A DNA stretch of 64,000 bases from Denitromonas sp. GTDB taxonomy: Bacteria > Pseudomonadota > Gammaproteobacteria > Burkholderiales > Rhodocyclaceae. The notes under the pieces are model-generated. The model searched no databases. It saw only the letters and a list, made by a program, of their open reading frames with translations, and was not told where the DNA came from. A program made the position numbers and the translations under genes. The stretch covers positions 1,441,501 to 1,505,500 of the forward strand of contig NZ_JAUCBR010000004.1 in the NCBI RefSeq assembly GCF_034676725.1. The letters are read 5' to 3'. Shown here in pieces: positions 39,214 to 47,373 of this stretch (the first letter of the stretch is position 1; every line of letters begins with the position of its first letter).

Positions 39214-40572
39214 TCAGAACCGGTGCGCGCCGTGGGCGCCCAGGCTCATCACGTATTGCAGCCACAGCTGGTTCTCGGCTTCGCCGGCCATCGACTGGTC
39301 GCGCGCCAGTTGCAGGCGCAGGCGGGAGAACTCGCTCGGGCTCCAGTCCACCATCAGGCTGTTGCGCTTGGGGGTGTGGTCTTCACGTGCGATGTTGGCG
39401 TTGTTGTCGCCGTAGTCGCGGCTGCCCGGATCGAGCCGGTCGTGGCGCAGGCCGACGCGCCACTGCGGGTGAAACTTGTACACCGCCTGGGCATACCAGC
39501 CGCGCTGGCGGGTGCGGTAGTCGCTGTCGACAGCCACCGCGCAGGCGCTGCCGGCCGCGCCGCGGCAGTTCAAGTCGCCATCTTCGCGACGCTGAAAGAC
39601 TTCGGCCTGCAGCGTCAGCGCGCGCACACCGGCATTGCCGTCGGGCGCCCATTTCCACACCGCATCGGCAATCCATGTGCGGCTGCGGCCGGTGAAGTCG
39701 CCGGCCACCTCCTCGCCGCCGACGTCCTCGAAATGCGAGTGCCGGTCGGCGGCGCGCGCATTCAGGTAGGACAGCCCGGCGCGCCAGCTGTGGCTGGTGC
39801 CGACGTCGCCACCGAGGTGGGCGAAGATGGCACTGCTGCCGATACCGTTCACATCGCGGTCAGTGCCGGGGAAGCTGGCGCCACGGCCGATCTCGACACC
39901 GACTTCGGCAAACAGGTCGGTGGGCAGCACCCACTTGAGCTGCAGGCCGTCGTTGCCGTAGTTGGCATGCTCGCCGAACAGCGCGGTGTACATCAACGGC
40001 GCGTCGGCAAAGTCCCAGGCGTGGGCATGCTGGGCGTTGAGGTAGCCGATCTCGGACAGGAAGCGGCCGCCGCGCAGGGTCAGGCCGTGGCCCATGCCGG
40101 TGGTCTGGAACCAGGCTTCTTCTACCTCGACTTCGCCATCGGTGATGCCGAAGTTCACCAGGCCGCGGTAGTGGCTGTCGATGTTGGCGGCCAGCACCAG
40201 TTCGGTGTGGTCGAGCGAGAAGCCCCGCTCGCCGCCATGATCGTGATCGTCGTGCTCGGCGACGGCCGAAAAGCCGCTGATGTGGCGTTCATCGATGTCT
40301 TTCATGCGGCGGTACTGGCCTTGCAGGGTCAGCGAGACCTCGGGGTTGAAGCCGCGCGGGCCGTCGGTGGCGGCGACCGGTGCAGGTGCCGGGGCGGCCT
40401 GGCGGGCGAGGCGGCTCTCCAGTTCGGCCAGCCGTTGTTCGTAGCTGTCACGCAGGGCGCGCACCTGGGCGCGCAGTTCATCGAGTTCGGCATCGCTGGC
40501 CGCCAGGGACGGAAATGCGACGAGGCTGAGGGCGAGCGCCAGCGGTGCGCTCGGCAGATGTTTGAAAACCAT
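39214..40572 (-). CDS. Outer-membrane channel-like protein of the zinc cluster
   Basis: 452 residues from ATG 40572. A signal peptide (APLALALSLVAFPSLAA) is followed by a coiled-coil segment (DAELDELRAQVRALRDSYEQRLAELESRL), then a long beta-barrel-like region with repeated aromatic strands ending LGAHGAHRF (C-terminal Phe). A His/Asp-rich loop (EHDDHDHGGERG) near residue 110 could bind metal. There is no TonB plug, so it is more like a porin with an N-terminal coiled coil. Being inside the zinc operon, it is a candidate outer-membrane zinc entry path. The substrate is inferred. Confidence 0.8.
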   Translation of the reverse strand: MVFKHLPSAPLALALSLVAFPSLAASDAELDELRAQVRALRDSYEQRLAELESRLARQAAPAPAPVAATDGPRGFNPEVSLTLQGQYRRMKDIDERHISGFSAVAEHDDHDHGGERGFSLDHTELVLAANIDSHYRGLVNFGITDGEVEVEEAWFQTTGMGHGLTLRGGRFLSEIGYLNAQHAHAWDFADAPLMYTALFGEHANYGNDGLQLKWVLPTDLFAEVGVEIGRGASFPGTDRDVNGIGSSAIFAHLGGDVGTSHSWRAGLSYLNARAADRHSHFEDVGGEEVAGDFTGRSRTWIADAVWKWAPDGNAGVRALTLQAEVFQRREDGDLNCRGAAGSACAVAVDSDYRTRQRGWYAQAVYKFHPQWRVGLRHDRLDPGSRDYGDNNANIAREDHTPKRNSLMVDWSPSEFSRLRLQLARDQSMAGEAENQLWLQYVMSLGAHGAHRF

Positions 40573-40599
40573 GAAATCTGACTCCAATCGGGATGCCGC

Positions 40600-40617
40600 G
40601 CGCCGGATCACCGGCGC
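40600..40617 (-). repeat. Hairpin in the gap before the outer-membrane protein gene
   Basis: A 7-bp perfect stem (GCGCCGG/CCGGCGC, loop ATCA) lies in the 108-bp gap between the DUF2946-like and outer-membrane protein genes. It has no T tract, so it is not a rho-independent terminator. It could affect expression or RNA stability within the operon. Confidence 0.3.
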
Positions 40618-40680
40618 ACGGAGACTCGCCCGGCGCACGCTGCGGCGCGGCGGGCAGGGGGGTTCATCGGTGAGATGGCG

Positions 40681-41019
40681 TCAGATGGCGGGCGGTGAGC
40701 GGGCGCGCTGGCGTTCGCGCGGGCGGGGCGTGGTGCCGCGCCAGTGATGGCCGGCGCGGACCACGCCGGGTGTGGCGACCATCAGCCCGCGCGCCGGCGT
40801 CACGAGCAGGTCGGCGAACGTGGCAGAGGCGACACAGTCGAGGCAGAGCCGATCCTCGGCGTGATGCGAGCCCTCGCCGACGGCCTCATCGGCGGCGGTC
40901 GAGGTGACATGCGTCGTCAGGTGGCTCAGCGGATGGACCCGGCCCTCGAACAGGGCCAGGCACACGCACACCGCCAGCAGCGTGGCGACGAACGGGCCGA
41001 GACGGTGGACGCGACGCAT
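40681..41019 (-). CDS. Small DUF2946-like exported/membrane protein of the zinc cluster
   Basis: 112 residues from ATG 41019. A hydrophobic N-terminus (VATLLAVCVCLALFEG) acts as signal or anchor. The rest contains HPLSHLTTH, SHHAEDRLCLDCVA (His and CxxC, possible metal ligands) and a C-terminus ending RARSPPAI. This pattern resembles DUF2946 proteins. The Vibrio cholerae Zur-controlled zrg cluster also contains genes of unknown role. I cannot assign a function here. Confidence 0.7.
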   Translation of the reverse strand: MRRVHRLGPFVATLLAVCVCLALFEGRVHPLSHLTTHVTSTAADEAVGEGSHHAEDRLCLDCVASATFADLLVTPARGLMVATPGVVRAGHHWRGTTPRPRERQRARSPPAI

Positions 41020-41029
41020 CGAAACCCGC

Positions 41030-41638
41030 TCAGTCGCCGGTGTAGGGCTCGACCTTGACCGCCGCAATGCGGTAACCCGCATCACCCAGGTCGGTCTTCG
41101 ACGCGGCGAGGCTGAGCGTGCCGCTGACCCACACTGCGCCCATGTCGGGGCCGACCGGCACGGGCTGATCGGGAATCACATGCACCACCTGATTGGCCGG
41201 CGGCGGCGGCACGTGCACGCAGGCGCCAAAGTAGGGCACCAGCAGGAACTCGCGGATGTGCTTGTCGTCGCCCTCCAGGCGCACCAGAAAGCCGGCCATG
41301 CGGATCTTCTGGCCGTTGAGCGCCGGCACCACCGGCGCCTGCTCCCAGGCCTGCTTGATCTTGGCCATCACCTCCATGGCGCGCGGGTCATTGTCCTGCA
41401 AACTCTCCATGTCGAGCTGCTTGAAGATGGCGTTGGGGTCCCAGTCGGCCGGCATCAGGTCGTCAAAGGTGATGGTGCGGAAACCACCGGTGGTCTTGGC
41501 GGCGGGCTTGGCCAGGCGGTCGCCGACGGCATAGTCCGGCTTCGCCTGGGCTTGCGCGTCGGTGCTCGAGAGGGCAAACCACGCCGGCACGGCGGCCAGG
41601 CCCAGCACGGCCAGTGTCATCAGGAATTTCGTTTTCAT
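41030..41638 (-). CDS. DUF3299 exported protein (ZrgD-like)
   Basis: 202 residues with signal peptide (KFLMTLAVLGLAAVPAWFALSSTDAQAQA). DUF3299 features include ITFDDLMPADWDP, IRMAGFLVRLE, and the strand VPYFGACVHVPPPPANQVVHV with conserved Cys and His. It lies 7 bp downstream of the FtsX-type permease stop. DUF3299 proteins sit in Zur-controlled zinc operons (V. cholerae zrg); role unknown, probably periplasmic or envelope-associated. Confidence 0.85.
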   Translation of the reverse strand: MKTKFLMTLAVLGLAAVPAWFALSSTDAQAQAKPDYAVGDRLAKPAAKTTGGFRTITFDDLMPADWDPNAIFKQLDMESLQDNDPRAMEVMAKIKQAWEQAPVVPALNGQKIRMAGFLVRLEGDDKHIREFLLVPYFGACVHVPPPPANQVVHVIPDQPVPVGPDMGAVWVSGTLSLAASKTDLGDAGYRIAAVKVEPYTGD

Positions 41639-41645
41639 GTCGGTC

Positions 41646-42911
41646 TCATAGGCGCACGGTCATGCCGTCCGCGAGGGAATAACGATAGGCGCGCCAGGCG
41701 GGGATCACACTGGCCAGCAGTGCGGCGGCCACCACGCCGGCCAGCCACACCAGTTCGCTCTGATCCACGAAACGGGGCACAAGTTGCACACCATGCTCGG
41801 CCATCAGCCATGGCGCAATGCCGGCACTGAGCGCCCACAGGCACGCCACCCCCAGCACGCAGCCGGCCACCGCCAGCAACACGCTCTCGGTCATCAGCAG
41901 CACGAACACATCGCCCGGCCCGGCGCCCAGGGCGCGCAGGATGGCGAGCTCGCGCCGCCGCGCCGACAGGCTGCTGACCAGCGTCGCCACCAGGCCGGCC
42001 AGCCCGACCGCGACCACGAAGGCCGACACCGCCAGCAGCACGCGCTCGACCACGCCGACCACACGCCACAACTCGTCCAGGGTCACGCCGGGCAAAATCG
42101 CCAGCAGCGGCTCGCCGTCGGCGGTATTGATCTCGCGCTGCACGCGGAACACCGTGGACCGCCGCTCCAGGCCGATCAGCGCGGCCGTGACGCGCTTGGG
42201 GCTAAGGTCGAACTTGGCTACGAACTGCGCCGGAATCTCCACGCCCGGGATGCGGCTGCCGCCCTGCCAGTCGAGGTGGATGGCCTCGATCGCCGCCAGA
42301 CCGACCAGCACCGAGCGGTCCACCGGCGTGCCGGTGCGCGCCAGCACGCCGGTGACGGTGAAAGGCTTGTCAGCATGCTCGGCGGCGGCAAACTCACCCG
42401 CGCCATGGCTGAGCACGATCTTCGCACCCGGCGCGTAACCCAGGCGAGCCGCCACCTCGGCGCCCACCACGGCATCGAACACACCCTCGAAGGCCCGCCC
42501 GGCAGCAAAGCGCAGCGGCTGGCGGTTGCCGGTCTGCACATGGGCGAAGAAATCGGCCGTGGTGCCGACCACGCGGAATCCACGGTGCGAATCACCCAGC
42601 GACAGCGGCACCAGCCAGGCCACGTCCTTGTGCGTGCGCAGCGCGTCGATGCGCGACCAGTTCACATCATGGGTGGCGTCGCCAATGTGGAAGACCGAGT
42701 ACAGCAGCAACTGCACCGCGCCGCTGCGCGCGCCGACGATCAGGTCGGTGCCCGACAAGGTGTTGGCGAAACTGCTGCGGGCGTCATTGCGCAGACGCTC
42801 GACGCCCAGCAACAGGGTGACGCTGAGCGCGATGGCCACCAGTGTGAGCATCGTGGCCAGACCGCGGTTGCGTACGCTGGCGAGGGTCAGGTGCCACAAC
42901 GGCAGCCTCAT
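41646..42911 (-). CDS. FtsX/MacB-type ABC permease (ZrgC-like)
   Basis: 421 residues. The N-terminal helix (TMLTLVAIALSVTLLLGVERLRNDARSSFANTLSGTDLIVGA) leads a periplasmic MacB-like domain, and the C-terminal FtsX domain has three helices (LLAVSAFVVAVGLAGLVATLVSSL, RELAILRALGAGPGDVFVLLMTESVLLAVAGCVLG, LVWLAGVVAAALLASVIPAWRAYR). The characteristic RRRELAILRALG coupling segment contacts the ATPase. Start ATG 42911 overlaps the ATPase stop (ATGA). This class usually moves substrates within the periplasm or outward rather than importing them. A link to zinc is from context. Confidence 0.9.
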   Translation of the reverse strand: MRLPLWHLTLASVRNRGLATMLTLVAIALSVTLLLGVERLRNDARSSFANTLSGTDLIVGARSGAVQLLLYSVFHIGDATHDVNWSRIDALRTHKDVAWLVPLSLGDSHRGFRVVGTTADFFAHVQTGNRQPLRFAAGRAFEGVFDAVVGAEVAARLGYAPGAKIVLSHGAGEFAAAEHADKPFTVTGVLARTGTPVDRSVLVGLAAIEAIHLDWQGGSRIPGVEIPAQFVAKFDLSPKRVTAALIGLERRSTVFRVQREINTADGEPLLAILPGVTLDELWRVVGVVERVLLAVSAFVVAVGLAGLVATLVSSLSARRRELAILRALGAGPGDVFVLLMTESVLLAVAGCVLGVACLWALSAGIAPWLMAEHGVQLVPRFVDQSELVWLAGVVAAALLASVIPAWRAYRYSLADGMTVRL

Positions 42912-43603
42912 GCCGTGGCCTCCGCCGCGGCGTTGATGTCACTCAGCGCCACGCATCGATCGAAGCGCCCGGCCAGGCGCAGGTCATGGCTGACAAACAG
43001 CAGGCTCGCGCCGGCCGCCGCGCACTCGCCCAGCAGCAGATCGAGGAAGGCATCCTGCCGGGCGGCATCCAGCGCCGAGGTCGGCTCGTCGGCCACCACC
43101 AGCGCCGGGGCGCCGATCAAGGCCCGTGCCGCGGCGACACGTTGCTGCTGACCGACGCTCAGCTCGGCCGCCGGCCGTGCCAGCAGATCGACCGGCAAAT
43201 CGAGATGCCCGGCCAGGCGCGCCACCGCCGCGCCGATATCGCCGGCGCGCTGCGCCCGCAGCGGCGAGAAGCGGCAGGGCAGGGCGATGTTGTCGGCCGC
43301 CGACAGATAAGGAATGAGGTTGAATTGCTGGAAGATGAAGCCGATGTGGTCGGCACGGAAGCGGTCGCGCCGCGGCCCGGACAGCGCCACCAGGTCGGTG
43401 CCCAGCACCCGCAGTGAGCCGGCGTCGGCACGCAATACGCCCCCGATCAGCGACAACAGCGTGGTCTTGCCGCTGCCGCTGGGGCCATGCAGAAACAGGC
43501 GCTCGCCGGCCGCCAGCGTGAACTCGGCGATGTCGACACAGGCCTGCGCCGCGCCCGGCCAGTAAAAGCGCAGCCCGCGCAGCGCGACGGCCGCATCGCT
43601 CAC
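42908..43603 (-). CDS. LolD/MacB-type ABC ATPase (ZrgB-like)
   Basis: 231 residues from GTG 43603, chosen because it overlaps the DUF2796 stop by 4 nt (GTGA); an in-frame ATG at 43624 would extend into that gene. It has Walker A GPSGSGKTT, Q-loop FQQFNLIPYL, signature LSVGQQQR (Gly-Gly replaced by Val-Gly, common in this subfamily), Walker B VVADEPTSALD and H-loop SHD. It partners the FtsX-type permease immediately downstream. Confidence 0.9.
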   Translation of the reverse strand: MSDAAVALRGLRFYWPGAAQACVDIAEFTLAAGERLFLHGPSGSGKTTLLSLIGGVLRADAGSLRVLGTDLVALSGPRRDRFRADHIGFIFQQFNLIPYLSAADNIALPCRFSPLRAQRAGDIGAAVARLAGHLDLPVDLLARPAAELSVGQQQRVAAARALIGAPALVVADEPTSALDAARQDAFLDLLLGECAAAGASLLFVSHDLRLAGRFDRCVALSDINAAAEATA

Positions 43604-44142
43604 CGTGCGGCCGGCAGCAACCATGTCGCCTGTGCCGGGCGCAACACCGCCTTGCCCTGGCCGGCGGCCGTGGCCGCTTCGGCATCGATGCGCTGCAGCC
43701 GCGGGAAGGCCTTGAACAGACCGACCGTCACCGAGCCCAGCGCAGCGGGCTGTGCACATTCGAAAACATATTCCGCCTCCGCATCGGCGTGCGTGTCATG
43801 GTCGTCGTGCCCGGCATGGGCCGTGTCACCAAAGGGCATTTCCACCGTCACCGCACGGGCGACACAAGCGGCGGCCGCCTGCAGCGTCACTGCCGTGGCG
43901 GCGTTCTCCAGTGCGGCACGCGCTTTTTGCAAGGCTTGCTTCTGCGCGCCGGTGCGCGGTGCATGTTCAAAACCGACGAGACTGTCGAGCGGGCTCTCGA
44001 AACCGAGCGTGATCGTCGTACCCTCCTGCACCAGGCTCAGACGCGCGACACCGTGTTCATGGGCGTCGCCGGCCGCCGCCAGGAAAGGAACGGCGAGCAG
44101 GCACAAGCCACCGACAACATGCCGTGTTTTCATCGCAAACAT
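43600..44142 (-). CDS. DUF2796 (ZrgA-like) His-rich exported zinc protein
   Basis: 180 residues from ATG 44142 (an in-frame ATG at 44133 is possible). It has a signal peptide (HVVGGLCLLAVPFLAAAG), the DUF2796 start HEHGVARLSLVQEGTTITLGFESPLDSLVGFEHAPR, and a His/Asp loop DTAHAGHDDHDTHADAEAEYVF that can bind zinc. In Vibrio cholerae, ZrgA of this family belongs to the Zur regulon. It is the first gene of the leftward zinc arm, about 70 bp from the shared regulatory repeats. Confidence 0.88.
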   Translation of the reverse strand: MFAMKTRHVVGGLCLLAVPFLAAAGDAHEHGVARLSLVQEGTTITLGFESPLDSLVGFEHAPRTGAQKQALQKARAALENAATAVTLQAAAACVARAVTVEMPFGDTAHAGHDDHDTHADAEAEYVFECAQPAALGSVTVGLFKAFPRLQRIDAEAATAAGQGKAVLRPAQATWLLPAAR

Positions 44143-44210
44143 TCATCCACTCCAAGGGGTCATGACAAGGCAGGCGCGCTGACGGGCGTGCCTTTCGATG
44201 GCGCAAATGC

Positions 44211-44247
44211 TACTATGTTGCAAAACCACCTGCAACTGACTTGCAAG
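44211..44247. promoter_or_regulatory. Putative Zur-operator/promoter region between zrgA-like and zur
   Basis: Repeated TTGCA motifs lie here: ATGTTGCAAAA (44215-44225), TGCAACT (44231-44237) and TTGCAAG (44241-44247). On the minus strand a TTGCAG and TAGCAT pair 17 bp apart could be the promoter of the DUF2796 arm, overlapped by these repeats. On the plus strand TACTAT (44211-44216) is a -10-like site for zur. Confidence 0.45.
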
Positions 44248-44250
44248 CCT

Positions 44251-44685
44251 ATGTCGGATCACACCCACCCCAGTCCTGCCGAATCGTTGATCGCCGCCCA
44301 AGGCGGGCGCATCACCCGCACCCGGGTGGCGGTGCTCGACGTGCTGCTCGCCGCCGAGCAATCGCTGACCCATGACGAGATCGGTGCGGCGCTGGCCGAG
44401 CAAGGCATCAAGCACGACCGCGTCACCCTCTACCGCACGCTCGACTGGCTGGTGGAGAGCGGCGTGGCGCACAAGATGGCCGGTGATGACCGCGCCCGCC
44501 GCTTTGGCGTGGCCGCGTCCGGCCCGCATGAGCACGCGCATTTCCATTGCGACCGCTGCGGCAAGGTGGTGTGCCTGGAGGGCCTGCAGCCGGCGGTGGC
44601 AGTGAATCTGCCCGGCGGCTATCAGCTCGACCGCGCCGAACTGGTGCTGCACGGCGCCTGCCCGACTTGTGGCAAGGGCGCCTAA
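44251..44685 (+). CDS. zur: Zinc uptake regulator Zur (Fur family)
   Basis: 144 residues. A winged helix (THDEIGAALAEQGIKHDRVTLYRTLDWLVESGVAHKM) precedes the metal-binding dimerisation domain with HEHAHFHCDRCGKVVCLE and C-terminal CPTC. Cys100/Cys103 and Cys137/Cys140 form the structural zinc site. I call it Zur rather than Fur because it stands at the head of znuCBA and faces the zrg-like arm. It represses zinc-uptake genes when zinc is plentiful and probably controls both arms. Confidence 0.9.
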   Translation: MSDHTHPSPAESLIAAQGGRITRTRVAVLDVLLAAEQSLTHDEIGAALAEQGIKHDRVTLYRTLDWLVESGVAHKMAGDDRARRFGVAASGPHEHAHFHCDRCGKVVCLEGLQPAVAVNLPGGYQLDRAELVLHGACPTCGKGA

Positions 44686-44713
44686 ACGCCCCGGCTTGCG
44701 CTTGATCTAAAAC

Positions 44714-44726
44714 GCAACATTGTTGC
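44714..44726. promoter_or_regulatory. Perfect palindrome, putative Zur box upstream of znuCBA
   Basis: GCAACATTGTTGC is a 13-bp perfect palindrome with one central base, followed by AAAATATACG, an AT-rich -10-like segment. It shares the TTGCA/TGCAA element with the repeats at 44215-44247, so the same regulator may bind both. The consensus of Zur in this group cannot be checked here. Confidence 0.55.
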
Positions 44727-44744
44727 AAAATATACGCACTTTTG

Positions 44745-44882
44745 ATGGAACCGGTTGCATCCATGCCCTCGCACCCCCGCCCTTTTCATTCCCTGCTGAC
44801 CCTCGGCGTCGGCGCCCGCCTGGCCATTGCGGCCGGCGCGGCGGCGGTGGTGTGGGTGGCCATGGCCTGGGCCCTGCTGTGA
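44745..44882 (+). CDS. Tiny membrane ORF upstream of znuC
   Basis: An open frame from ATG 44745 (45 residues) or ATG 44763 (39 residues) ends at TGA 44880, overlapping the GTG start of znuC by 4 nt (GTGA). The predicted protein is PSHPRPFHSLLTLGVGARLAIAAGAAAVVWVAMAWALL, one membrane helix. The overlap with znuC and its place right after the putative Zur box favour a real gene or translational leader. No homologue is known to me. Confidence 0.45.
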   Translation: MEPVASMPSHPRPFHSLLTLGVGARLAIAAGAAAVVWVAMAWALL

Positions 44883-45604
44883 GCGCCGCCGCCCTCACCC
44901 TCACCGGTGTCAGCGCCGGCTACGGCGGCCAGACCACCGTCGCCGATGTCTCGCTGGCGGTGCCGGCGGGCGCGCGCGTGGCGGTGATCGGCGCCAACGG
45001 CGCGGGCAAGTCCACCCTGCTGCGCACCATTGCCGGCGAGCTGCCGCTGCTGGCCGGCCAGATGCGCCGCTGCGAGACCTGCGCCCGCATGGGCTACCTG
45101 CCGCAGGCGGCGACCGTGGACCGGCGCTTCCCGATCACCGTGTATGAGTTCGTGGCCATGGGCGCCTGGCAGCGCATGGGCGTCTTCCGGCGCATGAGCC
45201 CGGCGGTGCGCCAGTCGATTGCCAATGCGCTCGAACGCACCGGCCTCACCGCCATGTCGCGACGGCCCATCGGCGAGCTCTCCGGCGGCCAGTTGCAGCG
45301 CGCCCGCTTTGCCCGGCTGATTTTGCAGGACGCGGCCATGCTGTTGCTCGACGAACCCTTTGCCGGCGTCGACCGCCCGACCCGCGAAGCGCTGATGCAG
45401 CTGGTCGACAGCTGGCACGCCGAGGGCCGCACCACGCTGGTGGTACTGCACGATGTCGAACTGGTGCGCCAGCGTTTCGAGCTATGCCTGACCGTCGACG
45501 ACGGCCACGCCCAGCTCACCCCCACCGCCGAGCTGCTCGCCGTACGCCCGGCCGACGCCGGCGCGGCCCGCCATGACTTTCTGCGGAACGCCCTGCGCGC
45601 ATGA
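44879..45604 (+). CDS. znuC: Zinc ABC transporter ATPase ZnuC
   Basis: 241 residues from GTG 44879, chosen because it overlaps the preceding small ORF stop. It has Walker A GANGAGKST, the family's CxxC-containing segment RRCETCARMGYLPQ, signature LSGGQLQRARFA and Walker B MLLLDEPFAGVD. It energises zinc import with ZnuB and ZnuA, which follow. Confidence 0.94.
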   Translation: MSAAALTLTGVSAGYGGQTTVADVSLAVPAGARVAVIGANGAGKSTLLRTIAGELPLLAGQMRRCETCARMGYLPQAATVDRRFPITVYEFVAMGAWQRMGVFRRMSPAVRQSIANALERTGLTAMSRRPIGELSGGQLQRARFARLILQDAAMLLLDEPFAGVDRPTREALMQLVDSWHAEGRTTLVVLHDVELVRQRFELCLTVDDGHAQLTPTAELLAVRPADAGAARHDFLRNALRA

Positions 45605-46455
45605 ACTGGCTGATCGACCCCTTTGAATTCGAGTTCATGCGCGGTGCGCTGGCTGCCTGCGTGGCGCTGTCGCTGGGCGCAGCGCCGATCGGCGTGTTCA
45701 TGCTGCTGCGCCGGATGAGCCTGATGGGCGATGCCATTTCGCACGCCATCCTGCCCGGTGCGGCCATCGGCTACCTGATTGCCGGCATGTCGCTGGGCGC
45801 AATGACCCTCGGCGGCATTGCCGCGGGCGTAGCGGTGGCGCTGGCCGCCGGCGCCGTGGCGCGGCGCTCGGCCCTGCGCGAAGACGCCAGCCTGGCCGCC
45901 TTCTACCTGATTTCGCTGGCCATCGGCGTGCTGCTGGTATCGCTGCGCAGCCGCAATGTGGACCTGCTGCATGTGCTGTTCGGTTCGGTGCTGTCGCTCG
46001 ATGCCGACACCCTGCGGCTCATTGGCGGTATTGCCACGGTGTCGCTGTTCGGTCTGGCGCTGCTGTACCGGCCGCTGGTCATCGAATGCGCCGACCCCGC
46101 CTTCCTGCGTCAGGCCGGCGGGCCGGGCAGCATCGCCCACATGGGTTTCCTGCTGCTCGCCGTGCTCAACCTCGTCGCCGGCTTTCACGCCCTCGGCACG
46201 CTGATGGCAGTCGGCATCATGGTGCTGCCGGCGGCGGGCGCCCGGCTGCTGTCTGACCGCCTCGACACAATGCTCGCGCTATCGGTGGGCTTTGCCCTGG
46301 CCGGTAGCGTGGGCGGCCTGCTGACGAGTTATCACCTGGACGTGCCGGCCGGCCCGGCGGTGGTGATGTCGCTCGGCCTGATCTACCTGACCGTGCTGCT
46401 GGCCAGCGCCGTGCGCCCGCGCCGGCACTGGTCGGCTGGAGAAGCCACCGGATGA
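45601..46455 (+). CDS. znuB: Zinc ABC transporter permease ZnuB
   Basis: 284 residues, about eight membrane helices. The family region RRMSLMGDAISHAILPGAAIGYLI is conserved. Start ATG 45601 overlaps the znuC stop (ATGA), and the stop overlaps znuA. It forms the inner-membrane channel for zinc. Confidence 0.95.
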   Translation: MNWLIDPFEFEFMRGALAACVALSLGAAPIGVFMLLRRMSLMGDAISHAILPGAAIGYLIAGMSLGAMTLGGIAAGVAVALAAGAVARRSALREDASLAAFYLISLAIGVLLVSLRSRNVDLLHVLFGSVLSLDADTLRLIGGIATVSLFGLALLYRPLVIECADPAFLRQAGGPGSIAHMGFLLLAVLNLVAGFHALGTLMAVGIMVLPAAGARLLSDRLDTMLALSVGFALAGSVGGLLTSYHLDVPAGPAVVMSLGLIYLTVLLASAVRPRRHWSAGEATG

Positions 46456-47369
46456 TGCAACGTTTCCTCCTCGCAGGCCTGCTGTGCCTGCTGTCCGCCA
46501 CCGTTCACGCCGGCAAGCCGGCCGTGCCGGTGCTCGCCACCTTCAGCATCCTGGCTGATCTTGCCCGCGAAGTTGGCGGTGAACGGGTCGAGGTGCTCAG
46601 TCTGGTCGGGCCCGACCAGGACGCTCATGGCTTCGACCCGCGAGCCTCGGATATCCGCCGCCTCAGCCGCGCACGGCTGGTGATCGCCAATGGCCTGGGT
46701 TTTGATCCGTGGATCCAGCGCATGCAGGCCGCGGCGCGCTACAAGGGGCGCTTGATCACCGTATCGGACGGCATCACGCCCTTGTCGGCCGACGACGCCC
46801 ACGCCGGGCATGATCACGACCACGCAGACCACGGCGATGACGCCAGCGACCCGCATGCCTGGCTCGATGTGCGCCATGCCCAGCACTACGTTCGCGCCAT
46901 CGCCAAGGCGCTCAGCGAGATCGATCCGGCCGGCACCGCCTATTACGGCCAGCGCACCATCGCCTACCTGAAGCAGCTCGATGCCCTCGACGCCGAGCTG
47001 CGTCGCCGCTTTGCCGCCCTGCCCGACCACCGCCGCACCGTGGTGACGCCGCATGATGCCTTCGGCTATTTTGCCCACGCCTACGGCCTGCATTTCGTTG
47101 CCCCGGCCGGTCTGTCGAACGAAGCCTCGCCCTCGGCAGCCAGCCTGGCGACGCTGATCGAGCAGCTGCGTGAACTGAAGGTGCCGGTGGTGTTTCTGGA
47201 GTCGTTTGCCGACGAGCGCCTGATCGAACGCATCCGCACGGCGACCGGTGCCCGCCGCGGCGGGACGCTGTATGCCGACGCGCTGGCCAGCGAGGGCCCG
47301 GCCAGCACGTATCTGGGCCTGATGCGCCACAACGCCGACACCCTGCTCGCCGGCCTCGGCGCGCCATAA
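46452..47369 (+). CDS. znuA: Zinc-binding periplasmic protein ZnuA
   Basis: 305 residues with signal peptide (RFLLAGLLCLLSATVHA). Typical blocks: VLATFSILADLAREVGGERVEV, QDAHGFDPRASDIRRLSRARLVIANGLGFDPWI, and TPHDAFGYFAHAYGL. A long His/Asp loop (DDAHAGHDHDHADHGDDASDPHAW) is the hallmark of ZnuA. The stop is 4 bp from that of the convergent kch-like gene. Confidence 0.95.
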   Translation: MMQRFLLAGLLCLLSATVHAGKPAVPVLATFSILADLAREVGGERVEVLSLVGPDQDAHGFDPRASDIRRLSRARLVIANGLGFDPWIQRMQAAARYKGRLITVSDGITPLSADDAHAGHDHDHADHGDDASDPHAWLDVRHAQHYVRAIAKALSEIDPAGTAYYGQRTIAYLKQLDALDAELRRRFAALPDHRRTVVTPHDAFGYFAHAYGLHFVAPAGLSNEASPSAASLATLIEQLRELKVPVVFLESFADERLIERIRTATGARRGGTLYADALASEGPASTYLGLMRHNADTLLAGLGAP

Positions 47370-47373
47370 GGCC

